Notes under the pieces: generated by a model
Databases searched by the model: none
Told to the model about the DNA's origin: nothing
The model's input: the letters and a program-made list of their open reading frames with translations, nothing else
Position numbers and translations under genes: made by a program
Part shown: positions 26,701-36,207 of the stretch, one piece after another
Layout: every line of letters begins with the position of its first letter
Numbering within the stretch: position 1 is the first letter of the stretch
Assembly (NCBI GenBank): GCA_030836185.1
Contig: JAURQH010000050.1
Span: 1 to 64,000 of the forward strand
Reading direction: 5' to 3'
Length of the DNA: 64,000 nucleotides
Source: Planctomycetota bacterium
Lineage (GTDB): Bacteria > Planctomycetota > Planctomycetia > Planctomycetales > Planctomycetaceae

Positions 26701-27184
26701 CCACTCGGCCAAGATGACTCCCGGACCGTTGGCGATGCAATTTATCACCTTGGGCAAGCAGATCGATGCCCTACGTCGAGGAACACCTTTCGATGGCGGG
26801 GCAACAGATCCTAACCGTCCGATGATGATGATCACTCGGCAAACGGTCCCGTACAAAGTTGTGCAGGGTCGGGTTTATCACAAAGACCTGACAATGCAGG
26901 TCAGCAACCTCAACGTGACCAGTTCGGGGTCGGTCGGTTTCGATGACAGCCTTGATCTCGTCGCCACTATCGAAGTCCCCGATTCGTGGACGGTACAGGG
27001 AAAACGAGTCCGCGACATCTGGGGAGCCGCCATTCAAATCCCCATCCGTGGAAGTTTGGCGAAACCACAAATGGATAGCAGAGTGATCAAGTCGCTGCTT
27101 GATAAACTGGTCCGCGGCACGGTCACCAATTTCCTGGAAAACGAGCTGAACAAACAGTTGCAGAATTTGTTCAGGCCGAAATGA
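23726..27184 (+). CDS. Giant AsmA-like envelope protein
   Basis: A 1152-residue protein with a polar, basic N-terminus (about 35 residues ending RRKKRRF), one membrane helix (FLLILIAAVVAVAP) and a long beta-strand-rich periplasmic body. Repeated blocks such as LEGVGELSGLTGQL, LTGDIENV and VSNLNVTSSGSVGFDDSLDL are typical of AsmA/TamB/YhdP-type proteins. These are thought to form lipid-transfer bridges or to govern outer-membrane assembly. The last 40 residues (RGTVTNFLENELNKQLQNLF) are an amphipathic helix. The start is ATG 23726, with GAGGAAAGG about 6 bases upstream; the open frame extends 37 codons further without support. It stands alone, with a repeat cluster downstream. Confidence 0.82.
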   Translation: MSDEENPQEASEIAAKSAGSQKSRPKPRRKKRRFLKTAIFLLILIAAVVAVAPEIIARTSLRNTLIAKFSPEYDGRLVLGQTSLGWLKPISVKQVELKYPDGDTWAVIDDLQGEFTLLDLILEPSQLGQWTASQCQVTVRCEPGTTDVEHWLDNLSEEQQASSPSTVSFSTKSMLLTLISTDQKSQFKLSNLDYRQNSDSVVKIVSQVEVISEKPQDAAGKLDLDLDFKSTTQANIVASSFPLKTLEPLFVRFDISETITGTIEGNWKLTGDEESSLQFDGRGKVEQLAIAQNQTSVLSVDSLSLDLATSYSSQGWKVSRLNGVTDFGQISLDGVVQLPTTLNLNQSTFDQLLTQSFAVTGDLELSALTRRFPGLLTLQEGVELQRGTSAFRMESLPDETTPRLTASFDVQNIVAKTPVPQIEWAKPFTASAIIQRSQNQWDIERLDINSKAVSLSGSGNWNSANITADINLAEFLQEWSRIFDFGDLQLAGQVRGNATCQTTEEGPIRLDATLTGTDLVMGWTSADLWRFQKLQADIKGSGTLDDNKQLQLIELSTTITTDRDQITLTQQPTLKNQSIPNWKLEGVGELSGLTGQLLASRIPGRMSGRYNLETVLIRSAKEDQFEPFDLELTNLLFASEGVKLQEPQLQLTGSFAINHESQTLTSDEIILNCPTIAARVNDLKLPLQNLSSTDAKLAARGRIERLWKYIEPDSTRPAPTGMLNLQLSATRQLNGTDLVWKLTADDLKWPEPIAGVPTRTVSTNNRTSIAPVWRGKAIYLTTNDRLSINESHISAEGLDCRLTGDIENVSSTPFASLEGNCQYDWQSLRQLYPDLTGPDLILYGQHETPISLSIPLSDTPENQRAMSGNVAVAWDRGDWNGLPIGPAIITVDLTPDQMSIRPVEVTVSTGTVRFGPSINRTDQGAVLVQPAERLLNQVQLTDEICHQWLKYVSPMTADSARVSGTFSVDNSSALVVPLDRPEQINAQGLVMIHSAKMTPGPLAMQFITLGKQIDALRRGTPFDGGATDPNRPMMMITRQTVPYKVVQGRVYHKDLTMQVSNLNVTSSGSVGFDDSLDLVATIEVPDSWTVQGKRVRDIWGAAIQIPIRGSLAKPQMDSRVIKSLLDKLVRGTVTNFLENELNKQLQNLFRPK

Positions 27185-27249
27185 TGAAGAGGCTGAATGC
27201 CTCACACGATTCGCAGGAATCTCGCCCCGCTTTCTCGAACAGCCCGGCG

Positions 27250-27374
27250 TTCAAGAGTGTGAAATCTAATACTCTTGAATTCGTTCTAACTCGTTAAGTC
27301 TCGGCGACTTTCAAGAGTCTTCAAGAGTATGGCGAGACATAGACCCTTCTCATACTCTTGACGATACTCTTGAG
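27250..27374. repeat. Cluster of six CAAGAGT / ACTCTTG motifs
   Basis: Three copies of TTCAAGAGT on the plus strand (near 27250, 27310 and 27320) and three of ATACTCTTGA (near 27269, 27352 and 27364) lie within 125 bases. Several are extended to TCAAGAGTAT. The alternating orientation can give hairpins or paired protein-binding sites. Confidence 0.55.
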
Positions 27375-27554
27375 CAAGTTGTTGATGTGACTGCGGTTGC
27401 AACATTCGGGTTTCGCAGTTCTCAAAAGAAGTGATTCCCCTCACATTAGTAAACGGCTTGAGATGCAAAAAAGCACCAAAACCAGCAGCCATCAAAGGCC
27501 GCGCGTGATGATTCAGGAAGGTTCAGATTGCCAAAGATCGAAGTCGTATTTGCC

Positions 27555-27647
27555 GTAGGCTGGGATAGCGAATGCGTATCCCAGCAAAGATGTGTGGCGA
27601 ACAAATGCTGGGTTACGACTCGCTTCGCTCGGCTAACACCAGCCTAC
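27555..27647. repeat. 93-bp inverted repeat (GTAGGCTGG arms)
   Basis: GTAGGCTGG at 27555-27563 is mirrored by CCAGCCTAC at 27639-27647, with further pairing (GGATA...TATCC) near the left arm. It resembles a small hairpin element rather than a gene. Confidence 0.5.
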
Positions 27648-27760
27648 TTTTCACCAACGAACCACGAACGGTAACTCTGGTAGAAGTGAGTTGGCAAGAT
27701 GAGTTTGTCGGGTCTTTGAAAGCCATAGCCCGATCTGCGCGAGCAGTCGGGATAAAAACA

Positions 27761-27796
27761 GACTCACGCAGCGACGCGGCGACGCAGAGGAAAAAC
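27761..27796. repeat. 34-nt dispersed repeat, copy 2
   Basis: GACTCACGCAGCGACGCGGC then GACGCAGAGGAAAAA matches 20401-20434 closely, and 27967-28000 less closely. Confidence 0.6.
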
Positions 27797-27843
27797 AGAG
27801 CCAAAAGCCCGACAACAGAACAGCCCAAGACAACAAACAGGTA

Positions 27844-27913
27844 GTAGCTGGATTCGCAAGAATTCAGATGAATGTTGATGACAATGTCCCTATACTCTCG
27901 CGAGTTCATCTAC
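27844..27913. repeat. Dispersed palindromic repeat, copy 2
   Basis: It begins GTAGCTGGATTCGCAAGAAT, identical to the 49271 copy, and ends CTCTCGCGAGTTCATCTAC. The centre has diverged and the right arm is imperfect. Confidence 0.7.
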
Positions 27914-27966
27914 GCGCTGAATGCAGCAAACAAATCGGGTGGCGGTTTTCACCAGTGAGAAAAGTT

Positions 27967-28000
27967 GACTCACGCAAAGGCGCCAAGACGCAGAGGAAAA
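27967..28000. repeat. 34-nt dispersed repeat, copy 3
   Basis: GACTCACGCAAAGGCGCCAA then GACGCAGAGGAAAA. It shares the ends and spacing with the copies at 20401 and 27761. Confidence 0.6.
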
Positions 28001-28213
28001 AATTGAATCACTCAAAAAAGTGTCGCCCCGTTTGCTTGCCAAACAGGGTGACGAAGTCGGTGAAGGCTAGGTCGTGACCCAGCACTCCAGTGCGATACGT
28101 GCTACCTGCGTGAAGCTGGGACCAGTCCCAGCCTACGAGTCATTGTGGCGAATCCAGAAGCATAATAGAGAAACTGATCGAGTGGCTGGTGCTGAGTTAG
28201 ATGGCGAATCGTT

Positions 28214-28420
28214 ATGAACGCTGGAAAACAAGTCATTCGTTACGAGGGAGAAGAGTGCCCTCACTGTGCCGCGACTTACGAAGTCAAATCGAACAAGATT
28301 CAAGATGCTGACAGGGTTGAGTTAATCGGCAAGAAGTCTAGTTTTACCTGCCCGTGTGGCTATGTTTTTGAGTGGTCGGCTTTGTTAATCAAGCAATTTA
28401 CACGCCATCAGAGAAACTAA
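28214..28420 (+). CDS. Small zinc-ribbon-like protein
   Basis: A 68-residue protein with CPHC at residues 15-18 and CPC at about 46-48, a C-x2-C...C-x-C pattern that could bind one zinc ion. The ribbon is followed by a hydrophobic segment YVFEWSALLIKQF. It has no signal peptide. Its ribosome binding site is weak and it sits just after a cluster of intergenic repeats, so it may be an accessory gene or a fragment. I do not recognise the family. The paired cysteines in an otherwise compact frame are the main reason to call it. Confidence 0.5.
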   Translation: MNAGKQVIRYEGEECPHCAATYEVKSNKIQDADRVELIGKKSSFTCPCGYVFEWSALLIKQFTRHQRN

Positions 28421-28873
28421 CCTGTGGTTCAAACCCATTTGCGACGCTACCCCTCTCCTCAAAACACTACACATTTTCTTAAATACCAACTGTCTAGCTC
28501 GATTGAGAACTACATCAGAAATTCACGTAAGTCCCCTAGTGGAGCTTGGTTGTCTCTTCCGTGGTATCGAACTTGTAACCATTGATGGGATTTCTTAAAT
28601 CTCGTCTATCGACTGCTATTTCAGAGTTTACGACGATATTTGTGGCCCGATGGAATGTCGTAACTCATTGACTTCTTGACGGCGTCTCGTAAAATTCATG
28701 CCGTTGAAGAAAGTGTGAAGGATCAATGCTGCAGGATGCGTATGTCCACTTTACTGCGACGCGATTCTGCATCTCTCACACTCATTGATCCCAAGACCAC
28801 CGAGCCACACTTTTTAGAGCCTATGCTGGATTCACGCCCCAGAACCCGCCATCAACCCCGTAAGGAGATTTCC
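28421..28873. other. Leader and promoter region of dnaG-rpoD
   Basis: About 450 bases without a supported gene. It contains the promoter at 28668-28695. The dnaG frame stays open upstream to 28676, but translation from there would start inside the promoter and lacks a ribosome binding site. Confidence 0.5.
28668..28695 (+). promoter_or_regulatory. Sigma-70-type promoter for dnaG-rpoD
   Basis: TTGACT (28668-28673) and TAAAAT (28690-28695), each five of six to consensus, are separated by 16 bases. The predicted leader to the dnaG GTG is about 170 nt. Confidence 0.6.
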
Positions 28874-30793
28874 GTGTCGATCGGTCTATCACCAGATTTC
28901 AAAGAGACCGTGAGATCACGGACCAATCTGGTGGAATTGATTGGCGATACTCTCTCTTTACAGCCTCACCGTGGTGGTGCAGATTATGTTGGGCTCTGCC
29001 CCTTCCATCAAGACAATAACCCGTCTTTTCACGTGTATCCAGACCGCCAGTCGTGGCGTTGTTGGGTCTGTAATGAAGGAGGCGATTGCTTCTCGTTCGT
29101 CGAAAAGACCGAGGGAATCGGCTTTTTTGATTCGCTCAAACTGCTGGCAGACCGCGCAGGCATCGATATGCCGCAACGGATGGCTCCCTCTCCTCAACAG
29201 CAGCAACGTAAGAGCATGCGGGAAGAAATGTTCTCTGCCCTGACTTGGGCTGAGGAGCAGATGCATCAGTGTTTGATGAGTTCGCCCAGGGCTCAAGCGG
29301 CCCGCAGCTATCTGCAAGATCGCGGATATACGACAGAACAGATGGAGCAGTTTCGACTGGGATATCATCCCGACAATTGGGAATGGATTTTGGGACAAGT
29401 CGCGAATCGCTACGACATGAATGTTCTGGAAGAAGCCCGCCTGATCGCTCGCCGGAAAAACGGCCCCGGATACAGCGATTCTCACATCTTCATTAATCGG
29501 GTCATTTTCCCGATTCACGATGCCCGCGGACGAACCATCAGTTTCGGCGGTCGGTTGATGCCGGGAGAAGAAGGCCCCAAATACTTCAATGGCAACGAGA
29601 GCGATCTGTTCCACAAAAGTGACGTTTTATACGGCTATCATCAGGCAAAAGACGCGATTCGCAGGTCTCGGACGGCATTGGTCGTGGAAGGTTACACCGA
29701 CCGGATCGGCATGCATCTGGCAGGGATCGAAAATGTGGTCGGTGTGCTGGGGACGGCTTTGACCGAACAGCATGTCTCCCAGCTCAAATTGATCGCCGAT
29801 TCAGTCGTTCTGGTCTACGATGGAGATGCTGCCGGTCAAATGAATGCAGATCGGGTTGTGAGCAAGTTCCTCGCTCAAGACCTGGATTTGAAAATTCTGA
29901 CCTTGCCGGATGGACTTGACCCGGAAGAATACCTTAAAGCACATGGTGCAGAGTCATTTCAAAACCTTGTGGAGTCGGCACTTGAGGCTTGGGAGTTCAA
30001 ATATCGCAACCTTGTGGAAAAACATGGTTTGCAGTCGGAGGGATCGCGTCAGACGATTTTGAGTGAAATGTTGTCACTCATGGGACAAGCCCCCAATCTG
30101 GCCGGAACCAACCGAGAGGACTCGTTGATTGCCCGTTTGTCACAAAAGACGGCCGTTCGCGAAGATAAGGTCAGAAAACAACTTAAAGAAATCCGAAGTA
30201 AACAGTCTGGTTACAATGCGCATGCTGGCCCTCACGGTGGAGAGCCGATGGGTGAAGAGCCAGCAATCAACCCGGTGAAGCAGTTGATGCAGTCTGGTTA
30301 TTCAGGGATGAGCCAGCATCAAAAAGTGGAAGCGGAGCTTCTGGAGATCATTTTAGCGGCTCCGAATTGGATGAATGAGATTGCCAATCGCGTTCACCCG
30401 CAAGAGTTGCAAAACCCTCACTTCCAGCAACTGTATCAAATTTGCTGCGACCTTCACGAGCGTGGAGACGGGGTGAGTCGCAATCAGCTACTGAACGAGT
30501 TGGAAGATGCAGATTTGAAGCAAATGGTCGTGGTTTTAGAGGATTGGAGTCACGACCGAAACATTCGGGCAAAGCTTGACGATCGGGTCAACGATGCAGA
30601 CATTCCGCATTATCTGATTCAAGCGACACAAGTTCTTGCCTGGCGTAGAGAAGAATCGGAACATGATCGAACCCGAGGTGAAATCGCGGGTTATACTTCC
30701 GCTGAGGATCAACTGACGGATACCGATCAAAAGCTCCTGATGCGTTCGATGGAGTTTCACAAGAAGCGAATTCAAAATAAAACGACCACTTAG
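28874..30793 (+). CDS. dnaG: DNA primase
   Basis: Primase of 639 residues, which makes RNA primers at the replication fork. The N-terminal CHC2 zinc finger reads CPFH...WRCWVC (about residues 40-65). The catalytic core follows, with the TOPRIM motifs VVEGYTDRIGMHLAG and VLVYDGDAAG. The C-terminal third (about 470-639) is the helicase-binding part and is variable. The start is GTG 28874, because AAGGAG at 28862-28867 lies 6 bases upstream and the next residues (SIGLSPDFKETVRSRTNLVELI) match family N-termini. rpoD follows 21 bases later, so the two form the core of a macromolecular synthesis operon without rpsU. Confidence 0.96.
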   Translation: MSIGLSPDFKETVRSRTNLVELIGDTLSLQPHRGGADYVGLCPFHQDNNPSFHVYPDRQSWRCWVCNEGGDCFSFVEKTEGIGFFDSLKLLADRAGIDMPQRMAPSPQQQQRKSMREEMFSALTWAEEQMHQCLMSSPRAQAARSYLQDRGYTTEQMEQFRLGYHPDNWEWILGQVANRYDMNVLEEARLIARRKNGPGYSDSHIFINRVIFPIHDARGRTISFGGRLMPGEEGPKYFNGNESDLFHKSDVLYGYHQAKDAIRRSRTALVVEGYTDRIGMHLAGIENVVGVLGTALTEQHVSQLKLIADSVVLVYDGDAAGQMNADRVVSKFLAQDLDLKILTLPDGLDPEEYLKAHGAESFQNLVESALEAWEFKYRNLVEKHGLQSEGSRQTILSEMLSLMGQAPNLAGTNREDSLIARLSQKTAVREDKVRKQLKEIRSKQSGYNAHAGPHGGEPMGEEPAINPVKQLMQSGYSGMSQHQKVEAELLEIILAAPNWMNEIANRVHPQELQNPHFQQLYQICCDLHERGDGVSRNQLLNELEDADLKQMVVVLEDWSHDRNIRAKLDDRVNDADIPHYLIQATQVLAWRREESEHDRTRGEIAGYTSAEDQLTDTDQKLLMRSMEFHKKRIQNKTTT

Positions 30794-30814
30794 AATTAGA
30801 GTTGGAGGTCAGTC

Positions 30815-32482
<1,668 letters not shown>

Positions 32483-32508
32483 TTTTCTCGCCAGTTTCGC
32501 AAATTTCT

Positions 32509-32545
32509 ACAAACGTCGGTCAATTCTGATCGGCGTTTGTTTTTT
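32509..32545 (+). terminator. Intrinsic terminator after rpoD
   Basis: Stem ACAAACG...CGTTTGT, extended inside by CGG...TCG-type pairs, is followed by TTTTTT. Confidence 0.75.
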
Positions 32546-32624
32546 GCGCCGACCAAACGTACTATAAACCTTCGATCTTTGACTCACCACACCGTCAGCG
32601 AAACAGGATTCACCGAGAACCACT

Positions 32625-33329
32625 ATGGATAAAACCACCGGTTTACTGCCAGACATGCATCAGGTGCACCAGAAACTGGAATCAGTCCGCAAAAAACTTG
32701 ACCGTGGCCCGCGGATGATTGCCACTCAAGAACGCCTTCGAGATCAGAAACAGGAAGAACGAGACGCTCTGAAAACAAAGCTGACTGAACTCCGCAAGGC
32801 AGCCGACAGCAAGTCTTTGCAACTGAAAAGCAATGAAGCCAAAATTCAGGATTTACAGGGAAAGCTGAACGCGGCCGCCTCAAATAAAGAGTACGAGATC
32901 ATCAGCTCGCAAATCGCGGCTGATAACATGGCCAACAGCGTGCTGGAAGATGAAATCCTGGAAGCCTTGGAAAAGGTCGATCAGGGAGTCCAGGCGATTA
33001 CCGACGCCGAGGAAGCGATTGAAGCTCAAGAAGATTTGATCAAGAAAACTGAGGCAGAGGTGAATGCCTCCAAAGCGGGCTTGGAAGAGCAGGCCGCCAC
33101 TTTGGAAGCGGAGCTTGCCGTCTTTGAAAAAGAAATTCCCAGCACGATGATGGATCAATATCGTCGCCTCGTGGACGCTCATGGAGCGAGTTGTCTCACG
33201 GAAGTCGAGAACGATGCCTGCACTTCTTGCTATGCGATTGTTGCCCCCCAGGAAAAAGTACAGCTCAACATGGGGAAGGTGATGCTCTGCCGTTCTTGCG
33301 GACGCATCATGTACCAACAAAAAAGCTGA
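32625..33329 (+). CDS. Coiled-coil zinc-ribbon protein (DUF164/CT398-like)
   Basis: A 234-residue cytoplasmic protein. Residues 10-175 form a long charged coiled coil. The C-terminal 50 residues hold a C4 zinc ribbon: CTSCYAIV and CRSCGRIMY. This is the architecture of the DUF164/zf-RING_7 family (chlamydial CT398 type), which interacts with sigma-54 or secretion components in the cases studied. The exact role is not known here. The ATG at 32625 begins a plausible N-terminus after the rpoD terminator, so it has its own promoter. A terminator-like hairpin overlaps the end. Confidence 0.82.
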   Translation: MDKTTGLLPDMHQVHQKLESVRKKLDRGPRMIATQERLRDQKQEERDALKTKLTELRKAADSKSLQLKSNEAKIQDLQGKLNAAASNKEYEIISSQIAADNMANSVLEDEILEALEKVDQGVQAITDAEEAIEAQEDLIKKTEAEVNASKAGLEEQAATLEAELAVFEKEIPSTMMDQYRRLVDAHGASCLTEVENDACTSCYAIVAPQEKVQLNMGKVMLCRSCGRIMYQQKS

Positions 33330-33358
33330 GCAAGGATCCCGATCCCGGCTCGGCTTTT
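33324..33358 (+). terminator. Intrinsic terminator after the zinc-ribbon gene
   Basis: AGCTGAGC pairs with GCTCGGCT (one G-T pair). The intervening bases contain the small repeat GATCCCGATCCC, and TTTT follows. It begins within the last codons. Confidence 0.6.
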
Positions 33359-33440
33359 AGAGTTCTCTGAACGATATGAAAACTCGTCAGAAAACTTTTG
33401 TCATCATGGTCTCTGTTGTGAGGGGGCCACAACGAGTCAT

Positions 33441-33926
33441 TTAGCAAGCGATTGCTTCTGCGATGATGTTGGTGGAATCTGACCATTCTTCGGTTCGCAT
33501 CTCTTCGACAGTTTCCTCTTCAACGGTAGCGTCGGCTTCATCGTCGCGGAACACATTCTCCATCAGGAAGTTGGGTTCTGCTTCCAGTTGAAAGAATCCG
33601 GGACGCAGCTCGGTGAAGTATTGCTGGAACCACAACATCTGGGCAACATTGGGTTGCACACCCAACACAGAGATATTGATTCCGCGATCTTTCCAATCTT
33701 CCAGCATTCCGAAGAATCCGCTCGGGATGTATTTGACCGTCTTCATATCCAGGACAAGATCACGTTGTTCAAAGTCGAGGATTTGCTCAAACAGTGTATC
33801 TCGGATCAGTGCCAAGTCGGCACCATCCCAGATTTCCATTTCGCCCAGACTAATGAGTGTCGAACCATTCTCTTGATGAATGGTCAGTCGTTTGCGGCGG
33901 CGTGTTGACATGAGTGGTGTTTGCAT
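33441..33926 (-). CDS. STAS-domain protein
   Basis: A 161-residue protein with a STAS-like domain over about residues 12-110: TLISLGEMEIWDGADLALI, DLVLDMKTVKYIPSGFFGML, ISVLGVQPNVAQML. The position where anti-sigma antagonists carry the phosphorylated serine reads YIPSGFFG, so a serine is present. The last 40 residues are very acidic and disordered. Such proteins usually relay signals between kinases and sigma factors, but no partner switch genes lie next to it. The start is ATG 33926 with AGAGGA upstream; the frame remains open for 34 more codons without support. The signalling role is inferred from the domain. Confidence 0.72.
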   Translation of the reverse strand: MQTPLMSTRRRKRLTIHQENGSTLISLGEMEIWDGADLALIRDTLFEQILDFEQRDLVLDMKTVKYIPSGFFGMLEDWKDRGINISVLGVQPNVAQMLWFQQYFTELRPGFFQLEAEPNFLMENVFRDDEADATVEEETVEEMRTEEWSDSTNIIAEAIAC

Positions 33927-34248
33927 TTTGGAGTCCTCTGTTTTCGGGATCATCTTTTGTGAGGATGACGACTGCTTAAGAGCTGGCCCGCTCTTCTGCC
34001 TGAAGACTAAATGCAACCCCTGCGCCAATTTCAGGAAAATCCCCAGATGGCTCGAAAAATGTCAAGATACACTGGAAATTAAGCACTAATAATAAAGTGA
34101 GGCGTGGAATCCCAAATCCTGAGCAACACACAAGACGTTGTTTTTGAACGACAACAGAGGCATCGATGATGCAGTAAAACAACACTCCTCGTAACCCGTT
34201 TAACCGGAGTGGCTTAAGTGATATGCCTCACTCCTGGTCTTTCATCTT
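33927..34248. other. Intergenic region between STAS and ClC genes
   Basis: About 320 bases with no supported gene and no obvious promoter or repeat. Confidence 0.4.
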
Positions 34249-36087
34249 TTACTTGAGCTCGACCATTCTTTGATTGTATGCGGCGATGGTCTCTTTGCGT
34301 CGCAGCATGCCGAGAAGTTTTCCCGAGTCTTCGGGATCCAGCACGGGGAGTTCTTCGAGATTCAATGAAGTAAACTTCTGCATGGCGGAATTGAGGTCAT
34401 CTTGTGGTGAGAGGGTGACGAGATTCGTCACCATGACATCGCCGGCATTGGCGAGTTTCCAGATGGTTTCGTCATACAAATAGGCACGCACATCGTTGGC
34501 AGAAAAAATGCCAATCACCTTCTGGTCATCATCGACGACAGGGAAATATTGCTGCTCGTTCTCAGACAACAGGTGAACAATCTCTTCCAGCGACATCGAC
34601 TCATGAACAAAACAGAGTTGGCGGTCTTTCTGATAGACATCTTCGACCAGAATCCCTTCGAGTAAGTCGATGATGAAATCTCCCAGATGAGCCGACGATT
34701 CGAGCCGACTCGGAACCTGCTTGACGTAGATGGTCCAACGCCGTGAAAACAGAAAACAAAGTGTCGAAACCCACATGGTGGGTAAAAGCAGATGATAACT
34801 TCCTGTCATTTCTGAGACCATGATGATCGTCGAGAAGGGAGCGTGTGCAATGCCGGCAAAGAAACCTGCCATCCCGACGATTGCGTAACTTTCCGGTTGA
34901 ACGGTCCACCAATCAGGTCCGTACTCGGCGAACAGTTGCCCGACAGCTCCCCCCACACATCCTCCGATGACCATGGAAGGTCCGAAGACTCCTCCCGATC
35001 CTCCTGAACTGATTGTGAGTGAAGTGGTGACAATTTTGAAAATCGCCACGGTGATGAGTACAACTGGAGCCACCGAGACGGAATCAGACAACGCGGCCTG
35101 TAACACTCCGTAACCAGTGGAGAGCACCGCCAACAACTGGATATTTTCAGCGAATGAATAGTACAGCCCCATTGCCATCAGCCCAGCCAGACAGGCACCG
35201 ATTGCCGGTCGGAAATGTTTTTTGACGGGCAGTTTTTCAAACAGGTGATGTGTCCCGTAAAACACCTTGATATAAAGAATTCCTACCAACACCAAGACCA
35301 CCGTCAGCAGGCCAAAGGGGATCAAGTCCCACATTGTTGAACGGACAAATTCGGGCGGCGTACCGAACAGAGGCAGGAATCGCAATTCCGTTGGTAAGAT
35401 CAGGCTATAGACGGAATAGCTGATAATCGATGAGATCGCAGCCGGGACAATCACATCTGATTCCAGATCCCCATCACGATAGAAGATTTCTCCCGCAAAT
35501 AACGCCCCTGCCAACGGAGCGCGAAAGATGGCTCCGACTCCCGCAGCCATCCCGGCAGCCAGCATGATACGTCTGTCACGGGCGCTCAATTTCAATTTGG
35601 TAGCCAGAAGCGATCCAAAACCGGCACCGATTTGAGCGATGGGGCCTTCTCGCCCCGCTGATCCGCCAGTTCCCAGAGTGAGTGCAGACGCGACAGTTTT
35701 CACGAGCGGAATTCGCCAATTGATTTTCCCGCGCTGATTATGAAACGAATCAATGGCCGCATCGGTGCCATGTCCCTCGGCTTCGGGAGCAAACGTGTAC
35801 ACGAGGATTCCCGATAACAACCCGCCCAAAGTCATGACGAGCACAATCATCCAGGGAGAAAATAACGCCTCGTTGATTGCGATGCCTGCCGGTTCTCCCA
35901 CAGCTTCTCCGGGAAGGTAATTGGCAAAGTGTGCGAGTGAGAACTCGACGACATAGTGAGTCAGGTACTGAAAGAGAATCGCCCCCAAACCGGCCACACA
36001 TCCGATCAAAGATGACAGGAAAAACCATTTTCCGGTGGTTCTCAACTCGAACGCCGTGACAATTTCTTCAAAGCGACGACGAATCAT
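34249..36087 (-). CDS. ClC-type chloride channel/antiporter with CBS pair
   Basis: A 612-residue membrane protein. About ten hydrophobic helices form a ClC core (residues 20-430). It carries the anion-pathway motifs GREGPIAQIGAG, with the gating glutamate, and GGVFGPSMVIGG. The first classic filter motif GSGIPE is not present; its place reads EGHGTDAAIDSF, as in a divergent subgroup. A cytoplasmic C-terminal part (about 470-605) holds two CBS domains (VEDVYQKDRQLCFVHESM and AGDVMVTNLVTLSPQDDLNSA), which usually sense nucleotides. It moves chloride or another anion, as channel or H+ antiporter. I use ATG 36087; an in-frame TTG at 36123 is less likely. Confidence 0.9.
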   Translation of the reverse strand: MIRRRFEEIVTAFELRTTGKWFFLSSLIGCVAGLGAILFQYLTHYVVEFSLAHFANYLPGEAVGEPAGIAINEALFSPWMIVLVMTLGGLLSGILVYTFAPEAEGHGTDAAIDSFHNQRGKINWRIPLVKTVASALTLGTGGSAGREGPIAQIGAGFGSLLATKLKLSARDRRIMLAAGMAAGVGAIFRAPLAGALFAGEIFYRDGDLESDVIVPAAISSIISYSVYSLILPTELRFLPLFGTPPEFVRSTMWDLIPFGLLTVVLVLVGILYIKVFYGTHHLFEKLPVKKHFRPAIGACLAGLMAMGLYYSFAENIQLLAVLSTGYGVLQAALSDSVSVAPVVLITVAIFKIVTTSLTISSGGSGGVFGPSMVIGGCVGGAVGQLFAEYGPDWWTVQPESYAIVGMAGFFAGIAHAPFSTIIMVSEMTGSYHLLLPTMWVSTLCFLFSRRWTIYVKQVPSRLESSAHLGDFIIDLLEGILVEDVYQKDRQLCFVHESMSLEEIVHLLSENEQQYFPVVDDDQKVIGIFSANDVRAYLYDETIWKLANAGDVMVTNLVTLSPQDDLNSAMQKFTSLNLEELPVLDPEDSGKLLGMLRRKETIAAYNQRMVELK

Positions 36088-36207
36088 CGGTACTCGATCT
36101 GGGCAATGTGTGAAAAAGGGCAATGTAAGAAAAAAGAGAGCAAACCTCAGCTAACCGGTTCACCGTAGCACTATTCGAAGTCGAGGATCAAGGAACACGG
36201 GAGCCTA

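Larger units (their letters stand above)
27185..28213. other. Repeat-rich intergenic region
   Basis: About 1 kb without a supported gene. It contains six copies of a CAAGAGT motif, a 93-bp inverted repeat, two copies of a 34-nt GC-rich repeat and one copy of the palindromic repeat seen at 1 and 49 kb, each listed separately. A remnant GAAGCTGGGACC...CCCAGCCTAC near 28112-28137 resembles one arm of the 27555-27647 element. A 69-codon frame on the minus strand (27286-27495) overlaps the CAAGAGT cluster and is not convincing. Confidence 0.55.

Noticed and set aside
27286-27495. 69-codon minus-strand frame in the repeat cluster
   Set aside because: It overlaps the CAAGAGT repeats, has no ribosome binding site and no recognisable domain.
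27185-28213. CRISPR array
   Set aside because: Repeats here are few, of several unrelated kinds, in both orientations and without regular spacers; no cas genes are present.
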